From the NCBI RefSeq assembly GCF_014650995.1, contig NZ_BMWA01000009.1:109611-173610 (forward strand): a DNA stretch of 64,000 nucleotides, read 5' to 3'. The stretch is from Streptomyces viridiviolaceus (GTDB taxonomy: Bacteria; Actinomycetota; Actinomycetes; Streptomycetales; Streptomycetaceae). Within the stretch, counting starts at the first letter, position 1, and every line of letters starts with the position of its first letter. The notes below the pieces were generated by a model. It saw only the letters and a program-made list of their open reading frames with translations. It searched no databases and was not told the origin of the DNA. The position numbers and the translations under genes are program-made. Below are positions 55,984 through 64,000 of this stretch, piece after piece.

Positions 55984-57652
55984 CCGTGCTCCGCATCGGC
56001 AACGCCTCCGGCTTCTACGGCGACCGCTTCGACGCCATGCGCGAGATGCTCACCGGCGGCCCGCTGGACGTCCTCACCGGCGACTACCTCGCCGAGCTGA
56101 CCATGCTCATCCTCGGCCGCGACCGGCTCAAGGACCCCGGTGCCGGGTACGCCCGCACGTTCCTGCGGCAGCTGGAGGAGTGCCTGGGCCTCGCCCACGA
56201 GCGGGGCGTGAAGATCGTCAGCAACGCCGGCGGGCTCAACCCCGCCGGGCTCGCCGACGCCGTACGCGCGCTCGCCGACCGGCTCGGCATCCCCGTCCGC
56301 GTCGCGCACGTCGAGGGCGACGACCTCACCGCCGGCCACCCGGGCAGCCTCGCCGCGCACGCCTACCTCGGCGGTTTCGGCATCGCGGAGTGCCTGCGCG
56401 CGGGCGCCGACGTGGTGGTCACCGGGCGGGTCACCGACGCCGCCCTGGTCACCGGGCCCGCCGCCGCGCACTTCGGCTGGGCGCCGACGGAGTACGACCG
56501 GCTCGCGGGCGCGGTCGTCGCCGGACACGTGCTGGAGTGCGGGACGCAGGCCACCGGCGGCAACTACGCCTTCTTCCGCGACGGGGACGTGCGGCGGCCC
56601 GGCTTCCCCCTCGCCGAACTGCACGCCGACGGCACCTGCGTCATCACCAAGCACGACGGCACCGGCGGCCTCGTCGACACCGGCACGGTGACGGCCCAGC
56701 TGCTGTACGAGACGGCCGGCGCCCGGTACGCGGGGCCGGACGTCACCGCCCGGCTGGACACCGTACGGCTCACGCAGGACGGACCCGACCGCGTGCGGAT
56801 CGACGGCGTGCGCGGCGAGGCCCCGCCGCCCACGCTCAAGGTCGGCCGCAACCGGCTCGGCGGCTTCCGGGGCGAGGTCACCTTCGTGCTCACCGGCCTC
56901 GACATCGAGGAGAAGGCCGCCCTCGTGCGGGAGCAGATGACGGACGCGCTCGCCAAGTCGCCGCCCGCCGAGGTGCGCTGGGACCTCGTCCGCACCGACC
57001 GCCCGGACGCCCCCACCGAGGAGACGGCGAGCGCCCTGCTGCGGCTCGTCGTCCGGGACGCCGACCAGCGGGCCGTCGGGCGGGCGCTGAGCGGGGCCGC
57101 CGTCGAACTCGCCCTCGCGAGCTACCCCGGCTTCCACGTGACGGCGCCCCCCGGAAAGGGCGCCCCCTACGGGGTCTTCGAGGACGTGTACGTCCCCCAG
57201 GGCACCGTGGACCACGTGGCCGTCCTCCACGACGGACGCCGGGTCCCTGTGGCGCCGGCCCAGGACACCGCCGTACTCGACGCCGTACCGGAACCACCGC
57301 TGCCGGAGCCGCTGCCGCGCGGGCCGCGCACAAGCGCCCCGCTCGGTCTCGTCGCCGGGGCCCGCAGCGGCGACAAGGGCGGGAACGCCAACGTCGGCGT
57401 GTGGGCGCGGACGGACGACGCCTGGCGGTGGCTCGCGCACGAGCTGACCGCCGACCGGTTCCGCGAGCTGATCCCCGAGGCCCGCGACCTGCCCGTCACC
57501 CGGCACACACTCCCCAACCTGCGCGCCCTCAACTTCGTCGTCGAGGGCATCCTCGGCGAGGGCGTCGCCGCCCAGGCCCGTTTCGACCCGCAGGCCAAGG
57601 CGCTCGGCGAATGGCTGCGCGCCCGGCACGTGGACATCCCGGAGGTTCTCCT

Positions 57653-57656
<4 letters not shown>
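55980..57656 (+). CDS. AtuA-like DUF1446 protein
   Basis: A 558-aa protein with the DUF1446/AtuA domain (residues 1-440) and a C-terminal ferredoxin-like domain. It opens VLRIGNASGFYGDRFDAMRE, with VSNAGGLNPAGLADAV, VTGRVTDAALVTGPAAAHFG, ECGTQATGGNYAFFRD and at the end RSGDKGGNANVGVWAR. AtuA is needed for growth on acyclic terpenes in Pseudomonas, where it accompanies geranyl-CoA carboxylase; here it lies directly before two carboxylase genes. GTG start overlapping the previous stop, and the stop overlaps the next GTG. Confidence 0.9.
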
Positions 57657-59251
<1,595 letters not shown>

Positions 59252-59261
59252 GGGGATCACC

Positions 59262-61109
59262 TTGATCAGCACTGTCCTCGTCGCCAACCGGGGCGAGATC
59301 GCCTGCCGGATCTTCCGCACCTGCCGCGAGCTGGGCGTCCGCACGGTCGCGGTGCACTCGGACGCCGACGAGAACGCCCTCCACACGCGCGTGGCCGACG
59401 CGGCGGTACGGCTGCCGGGGGCGGCGTCCGCCGAGACGTACCTGCGCGGCGAGACGATCGTGAAGGCGGCCGTCGCCGCGGGTGCCGACGCCGTGCACCC
59501 CGGCTACGGCTTCCTCTCCGAGAACGCCGACTTCGCACGTGCCGTCGTCGACGCGGGCCTGACCTGGATCGGGCCGCCGCCGGAGGCGATCGAGGCCATG
59601 GCCTCCAAGACGCGCGCCAAGGAACTGATGGGCGTCGCGCCCCTGAAGCAGGTCACCGAGGCCGACCTGCCCGTGCTGGTGAAGGCCGCCGCGGGCGGCG
59701 GCGGACGCGGCATGCGCGTGGTCCGGCGGCTCGCGGACCTCGACGCCGAACTCGCCGCCGCCCGCGCGGAGGCCGCGAGCGCCTTCGGCGACGGCGAGGT
59801 GTTCACCGAGCCCTATGTGGAGCGCGGCCGGCACGTCGAGGTGCAGATCCTCGCCGACACCCACGGCACGGTCTGGGCGCTCGGCACCCGCGACTGCTCC
59901 CTCCAGCGCCGCCACCAGAAGGTGATCGAGGAGGCCCCGGCACCGGGACTGACCGAGGCGCTCACCCAGGACCTGTACGAGCAGGCGGTGCGCGCCGCCC
60001 GCGCCGTCAACTACGTCGGCGCCGGGACCGTCGAGTTCCTCGTCGCCGGCGGCACGGCGCACTTCCTGGAGATGAACACCCGCCTCCAGGTCGAACACCC
60101 CGTCACGGAAGCGGTGTTCGGCGTCGACCTGGTCGCCCTCCAGCTCCGGATCGCCGAGGGCCACGCCCTGGAGACCGACCCTCCGCGCGCGCGTGGCCAC
60201 GCCGTGGAGGCCCGCATCTACGCCGAGGACCCGGCGAACGGCTGGGCCCCGCAGACCGGCCGTCTGCACCGCCTCGCCGTCCCCGACGGCGTCCGCCTCG
60301 ACACCGGCTACACCGACGGCGACGACATCGGCGTCCACTACGACCCGATGATCGCCAAGGCCGTCGCCCACGCCCCCACACGCGCGGAGGCGGTGCGGCG
60401 GCTCGCCGGTGCACTGGAGCGGGCGGCCATCCACGGCCCGGTCACCAACCGGGACCTGCTCGTGCGCTCCCTGCGGCACGAGGAGTTCACCGCCGGCCGC
60501 ATGGACACCGGTTTCTACGACCGCCACCTGCCCGGACTGACCGAGCCGGCACCCGACCCCCTCGCCCCCCTGGCCGCCGCCCTCGCCGACGCCTGCCGCC
60601 CGGCCCGCTCCCGGTTCGGCGGCTGGCGCAACCTGCCCTCGCAGCCGCAGGTCAAGCGGTACGCCATGGCGGGCGAGGAGCACGAGGTCCGCTACCACCA
60701 CACCCGTACCGGCCTCACCGCCGACGGCGTACGCGTCGTGCACGCCGACGCCGGCCTCGTCGTCCTCGAGGCCGACGGCGTCCGGCGCCGCTACGAGGTC
60801 GCCCGCTACGGCGACCGGGTCCACGTGGGTGCCACGGCCCTCACCGCCCTGCCCCGTTTCCCCGACCCCACCGCCCAGCACGCCCCCGGCTCCCTGCTCG
60901 CCCCCATGCCGGGCACGGTCGTCCGCGTCGCGGAGGGCCTGACCGAGGGGACCGCCGTCCAGGCGGGCCAGCCCCTCCTCTGGCTGGAGGCGATGAAGAT
61001 GGAACACAAGATCACCGCCCCGGTCACCGGGAAACTGGCCGCTCTGCAGGTGGCTCCCGGGCGGCAAGTGGAGATGGGCACGCTCTTGGCGGTGGTCGAG
61101 AGCAACTGA
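59262..61109 (+). CDS. Acyl-CoA carboxylase alpha subunit (biotin carboxylase plus biotin carrier)
   Basis: A 615-aa protein with biotin carboxylase N-domain (VLVANRGEIACRIFRTCREL), ATP-grasp (LVKAAAGGGGRGMRVVRRL, FLEMNTRLQVEHPVTEAVFG) and a C-terminal carrier domain with biotin lysine in LEAMKMEHKITAPVTG. I start at TTG 59262, seven bases after AGGGG; the open frame before it has no start signal. Between KELM and the ATP-grasp loop only 15 residues remain (GVAPLK...DLPV), shorter than usual in this family. It forms the partner of the beta subunit, ten bases upstream. Confidence 0.92.
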   Translation: MISTVLVANRGEIACRIFRTCRELGVRTVAVHSDADENALHTRVADAAVRLPGAASAETYLRGETIVKAAVAAGADAVHPGYGFLSENADFARAVVDAGLTWIGPPPEAIEAMASKTRAKELMGVAPLKQVTEADLPVLVKAAAGGGGRGMRVVRRLADLDAELAAARAEAASAFGDGEVFTEPYVERGRHVEVQILADTHGTVWALGTRDCSLQRRHQKVIEEAPAPGLTEALTQDLYEQAVRAARAVNYVGAGTVEFLVAGGTAHFLEMNTRLQVEHPVTEAVFGVDLVALQLRIAEGHALETDPPRARGHAVEARIYAEDPANGWAPQTGRLHRLAVPDGVRLDTGYTDGDDIGVHYDPMIAKAVAHAPTRAEAVRRLAGALERAAIHGPVTNRDLLVRSLRHEEFTAGRMDTGFYDRHLPGLTEPAPDPLAPLAAALADACRPARSRFGGWRNLPSQPQVKRYAMAGEEHEVRYHHTRTGLTADGVRVVHADAGLVVLEADGVRRRYEVARYGDRVHVGATALTALPRFPDPTAQHAPGSLLAPMPGTVVRVAEGLTEGTAVQAGQPLLWLEAMKMEHKITAPVTGKLAALQVAPGRQVEMGTLLAVVESN

Positions 61110-61112
61110 CCC

Positions 61113-61170
61113 GGGGGCGCGGGGGCTGCATCGAATATGCGGCTCCGCCGCGTGGGCGCGACCAGCCACC
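61113..61170. repeat. Dispersed repeat, copy 2, inside the operon
   Basis: The 86-base gap between carboxylase alpha and acyl-CoA dehydrogenase holds GGGGGCGCGGGGGCTGC, then GCGGCTCCGCC and GGGCGCGACCAGCCACC, matching 31423-31473. It contains hairpins, so it may lower expression of the downstream genes or mark the operon's end. Confidence 0.65.
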
Positions 61171-61195
61171 GACCACTCGTACCCGAAGGAGCACA

Positions 61196-62326
61196 GTGAC
61201 CACCGTCATCGAATCCCAAGAGCACCAAGCCCTCCGCGCAGCGGTGTCCTCCTTCGCCCGGAGCCACACCACGGGCGACAACAGGGCCTTCTGGCAGGAG
61301 GCCGCCAAGCTCGGCTACATCGGCGTCAACCTGCCGGAGGCATACGGCGGTGGCGGCGGCGGCATCACCGAACTCTGCCTCGTCCTCGAAGAGATGGGCG
61401 CCGCCGGCAACCCCCTGCTGATGATGATCGTCTCCCCGGCGATCTGCGGCACGGTGATCGCCCGCTTCGGCACCGGGGCCCAGAAGCGCGAATGGCTCCC
61501 CGCCCTGGCCGACGGCAGCCGCCTGATGGCCTTCGGCATCACCGAGCCCGACGCCGGCTCCAACAGCCACCGCATCACCACCACCGCCCGCCGGGACGGC
61601 ACCGACTGGCTCCTCACCGGCCGCAAGGTCTTCGTCAGCGGTGTCGACATGGCCGACGCCACCCTCGTCGTCGGCCGCACCGAGGACGCCCGCACCGGCA
61701 GGCTCAAGCCCTGCCTGTTCATCGTCCCCCGCGACACCCCCGGCTTCGAGCGCCGGCAGATCGACATGGAACTCGACGCCGCCGAGAAGCAGTTCGAGCT
61801 GACCCTCGACGACGTACGGCTCCCCGCCGAAGCCCTCGTCGGCGAGGAGGACGCCGGCCTCCTCCAGCTCTTCGCCGGCCTCAACCCCGAGCGCATCATG
61901 ACCGCCGCCTTCGCGATCGGCATGGGCCGTCACGCGCTCTCCCGCGCCGTCGAGTACGCCCGCGACCGAACCGTCTGGAAGACCCCCATCGGCGCCCACC
62001 AGGCCATCGCCCACCCCCTGGCACAGGCCCACATCGACCTCGAACTCGCCCGCCTGATGATGCAGAAGGCGGCGCACCTGTACGACGCCGGCGACGACAT
62101 CGGGGCGGGCGAGGCCGCCAACATGGCCAAGTACGCGGCCGGGGAGGCCTGTGTGAAGGCCGTCGACCAGGCGGTGCACACCCTCGGCGGAAACGGCCTC
62201 ACGCGCGAGTTCGGGCTCGCTCGGCTGATAACGGCCGCGCGCGTGGCTCGTATCGCCCCGGTGAGCCGGGAGATGATTCTCAACTACGTCTCCCACCAGA
62301 CCCTGGGTCTGCCCAAGTCGTACTGA
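61196..62326 (+). CDS. Acyl-CoA dehydrogenase
   Basis: A 376-aa FAD enzyme introducing a double bond into an acyl-CoA. Motifs are VNLPEAYGGGGGGITELCLV (N-terminal), FGITEPDAGSNSHRITTTA (FAD and substrate contact), LTGRKVFVSGVDMAD and HTLGGNGLTREFGLARLITA (C-terminal). The base is not at the common position near the end; GLNPERIM in helix G supplies a Glu as in isovaleryl-CoA dehydrogenase. It resembles citronellyl-CoA (AtuD) and short branched enzymes. GTG start with AAGGAG before it; first gene after the repeat. Confidence 0.92.
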   Translation: MTTVIESQEHQALRAAVSSFARSHTTGDNRAFWQEAAKLGYIGVNLPEAYGGGGGGITELCLVLEEMGAAGNPLLMMIVSPAICGTVIARFGTGAQKREWLPALADGSRLMAFGITEPDAGSNSHRITTTARRDGTDWLLTGRKVFVSGVDMADATLVVGRTEDARTGRLKPCLFIVPRDTPGFERRQIDMELDAAEKQFELTLDDVRLPAEALVGEEDAGLLQLFAGLNPERIMTAAFAIGMGRHALSRAVEYARDRTVWKTPIGAHQAIAHPLAQAHIDLELARLMMQKAAHLYDAGDDIGAGEAANMAKYAAGEACVKAVDQAVHTLGGNGLTREFGLARLITAARVARIAPVSREMILNYVSHQTLGLPKSY

Positions 62327-62355
62327 TCCGGCACAGCGTCGTGCGAGGAGGAACC

Positions 62356-63924
62356 ATGTTCCGCAGCGAGTACGCAAGTGTCCCGCCCGTCGACCTGCCC
62401 ATCCACGAAGCCGTCCTCGGCCGGGCCGCCGAGTTCGGCAGCACCCCGGCGCTGATCGACGGCACCGACGGCACCACCCTCACGTACGAGCAGGTGGACC
62501 GGTTCCACCGGCGCGTCGCCGCCGCCCTCGCCGAGGCCGGCGTGACCAAGGGCGACGTGCTCGCCCTGCACAGCCCCAACACCGTCGCCTTCCCCGTGGC
62601 CTTCTACGCCGCCACGCGCGCGGGTGCCTCGGTCACGACCGTGCACCCGCTCGCCACGGCCGAGGAGTTCGCCAAACAGCTCGGCGACTGCCGGGCCCGC
62701 TGGATCGTCACCGTCTCCCCCCTGCTGGACGTCGCGCGCCGGGCCGCCGAGCTCGCCGGCGGAGTCCAGGAGATCTTCGTGTGCGACAGCGCCCCCGGCC
62801 ACCGCTCCCTCATCGACATGCTGGCCTCGACCGCGCCCGAACCCCGGGTCGCGGTCGACCCGGCCGAGGACGTCGCCGCGCTGCCGTACTCCTCGGGCAC
62901 CACCGGCATCCCCAAGGGCGTGATGCTCACCCACCGGCAGATCGCCACCAACCTCGCCCAGCTCCACCCCTCGATGCCCGCCGCGCCCGGCGACCGCGTC
63001 CTGGCCGTGCTGCCGTTCTTCCACATCTACGGCCTGACCGCCCTGATGAACGCCCCGCTCAGGCTCGGCGCCACCGTCGTCGTCCTGCCCCGCTTCGACC
63101 TGGATCAGTTCCTCGCGGCGATCCAGACCCACCGCATCACCGGCCTGTACGTCGCCCCGCCGATCGTCCTCGCCCTCGCCAAGCACCCGCTGGTCGCCCA
63201 GTACGACCTGTCGTCGCTGGAGTACATCGTCAGCGCTGCCGCCCCACTGGACGCGAAGCTCGCCGCCGCCTGCTCCGAGCGGCTCGGCCTGCCGCCCGTC
63301 GGCCAGGCCTACGGCATGACCGAGCTCTCCCCGGGCACCCACGTGGTCCCCCTGGACGCCATGGCCGAGGCGCCCCCCGGAACGGTCGGCAAGCTGATCG
63401 CCGGCACCGAGATGCGCATCGTCTCCCTCGACGACCCCGGCAAGGACCTCGGGGCCGGGGAGGCCGGCGAGATCCTCATCCGCGGACCGCAGGTGATGAA
63501 GGGCTACCTGGGCCGCCCCGACGCCACCGCCGCGATGATCGACGGCGACGGCTGGCTGCACACCGGGGACGTCGGACACGTCGACGAGGACGGCTGGCTG
63601 TTCGTCGTCGACCGCGTCAAGGAGCTGATCAAGTACAAGGGCTTCCAGGTGGCCCCCGCCGAACTGGAGGCCCTCCTCCTCACCCACCCCGGCATCGCCG
63701 ACGCGGCCGTCATCGGCGCCCACGACGACGACGGCAACGAGGTGCCCCACGCGTACGTCGTGCGCCGGCCGGCCGCGGGCGACCTGTCCGAAGGAGAGGT
63801 CATGATGTACGTCGCCGAACGCGTCGCCCCCTACAAACGGATACGCCGGGTCACCTTCATCGACGGCGTCCCACGGGCGGCCAGCGGCAAGATCCTCCGC
63901 CGTGAACTGAGGGACCGCTCGTGA
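62356..63924 (+). CDS. Acyl-CoA synthetase, 4-coumarate-CoA ligase family
   Basis: A 522-aa ANL enzyme that activates a carboxylic acid with ATP and coenzyme A. The P-loop is PYSSGTTGIPKGVMLTHR, then VLPFFHIYGLTALMN, GQAYGMTELSP, LHTGDVGHVDEDGWLFVVDR and the C-terminal lysine region VKELIKYKGFQVAPAELEAL, ending ASGKILRREL with the catalytic Lys. It starts at ATG 62356 with GAGGAGGA before it, 29 bases after the dehydrogenase. It should load the operon's substrate as a CoA ester; 4CL-type members take aryl or branched acids. Confidence 0.94.
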   Translation: MFRSEYASVPPVDLPIHEAVLGRAAEFGSTPALIDGTDGTTLTYEQVDRFHRRVAAALAEAGVTKGDVLALHSPNTVAFPVAFYAATRAGASVTTVHPLATAEEFAKQLGDCRARWIVTVSPLLDVARRAAELAGGVQEIFVCDSAPGHRSLIDMLASTAPEPRVAVDPAEDVAALPYSSGTTGIPKGVMLTHRQIATNLAQLHPSMPAAPGDRVLAVLPFFHIYGLTALMNAPLRLGATVVVLPRFDLDQFLAAIQTHRITGLYVAPPIVLALAKHPLVAQYDLSSLEYIVSAAAPLDAKLAAACSERLGLPPVGQAYGMTELSPGTHVVPLDAMAEAPPGTVGKLIAGTEMRIVSLDDPGKDLGAGEAGEILIRGPQVMKGYLGRPDATAAMIDGDGWLHTGDVGHVDEDGWLFVVDRVKELIKYKGFQVAPAELEALLLTHPGIADAAVIGAHDDDGNEVPHAYVVRRPAAGDLSEGEVMMYVAERVAPYKRIRRVTFIDGVPRAASGKILRRELRDRS

Positions 63925-64000
63925 CCCTGATCGCCCATCCGCGCTCGCGGGGCGTCAGGACCCTCACCCTCGACTCCCCGCACAACCGGAACGCCCTGTC
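63921..64000 (+). CDS. Enoyl-CoA hydratase/isomerase, N-terminal part (cut by window end)
   Basis: A GTG at 63921 overlaps the stop of the ligase gene (GTGA). The 26 residues available read VTLIAHPRSRGVRTLTLDSP followed by HNRNALS, the usual start of crotonase enzymes (the LDSPxxRNAL motif). It would hydrate the enoyl-CoA made by the dehydrogenase. The rest of the gene lies outside the window. Confidence 0.85.
   Translation, partial: MTLIAHPRSRGVRTLTLDSPHNRNAL

Overview
The window looks like chromosome from a Streptomyces close to S. coelicolor. The evidence is very high GC with G/C at third codon positions, frequent GTG and TTG starts, many -10 hexamers placed 5-7 nt before a start codon (apparently leaderless genes), and a gene order I recognise from the S. 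coelicolor core: cold-shock gene, mqnD-mqnB, DUF2771, MFS, DUF3027, a 1040-aa HSP90-like protein, then serC, then an acyl-CoA carboxylase/CoA ligase operon. I saw no rRNA, tRNA, CRISPR array, insertion sequence or prophage.

Layout. 0.1-4.1 kb (minus): an RpiR regulator, murQ and a PTS EIIBC permease form a MurNAc uptake and cell-wall recycling operon. 4.1-8.0 kb: small zinc-ribbon and DUF4031 genes, three mycothiol/HD/GNAT-type genes and cutC, which has a candidate DasR site. 8.2-15.9 kb: a transcription/repair block with HelD, XPB helicase, two tiny secreted peptides and an 844-aa protein with an XPB N-terminal-like domain and a WYL-like end. 15.9-21.2 kb: a HAAS-type membrane protein and a five-gene iron-siderophore ABC operon behind an iron box, with an extra 75-codon ORF made by a repeated gene junction. 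21.3-26.3 kb: HAD phosphatase, cold-shock protein, futalosine-pathway menaquinone genes, lipoprotein and MFS. 26.6-31.4 kb: DUF3027, a 0.5-kb minisatellite and the HSP90-like protein. 31.5-46.3 kb: accessory and housekeeping genes: P-type ATPase, purine permease, MarR/MFS, two paralogous Uma2 genes with duplicated promoters, thpR, aldo-keto reductase, nucleotidyltransferase, SGNH hydrolase, surface protein, and TetR with an ABC exporter. 46.5-51.6 kb: serC divergent from a 956-aa FAD/Fe-S dehydrogenase, two coupled small genes and a 5'-truncated methyltransferase. 51.7-55.1 kb: FG-GAP protein, Nudix with a 9-bp tandem repeat at its end, and EamA. 55.2-64 kb (plus): a translationally coupled catabolic operon (TIGR03084-like, AtuA/DUF1446, carboxylase beta, biotin carboxylase alpha, acyl-CoA dehydrogenase, CoA ligase, and an enoyl-CoA hydratase cut by the window end).

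The best leads for something undescribed are the XPB/WYL-like block with its two secreted peptides (one with a predicted 11-residue mature form), the repeat-built coupling ORF in the siderophore operon, and the 46-bp minisatellite upstream of the HSP90-like gene. The best-supported regulatory predictions are the dre site of cutC, the iron box, the twin TetR operators and the 5'-terminal hairpin of the cold-shock mRNA. All functions are read from sequence motifs; no database search was run.
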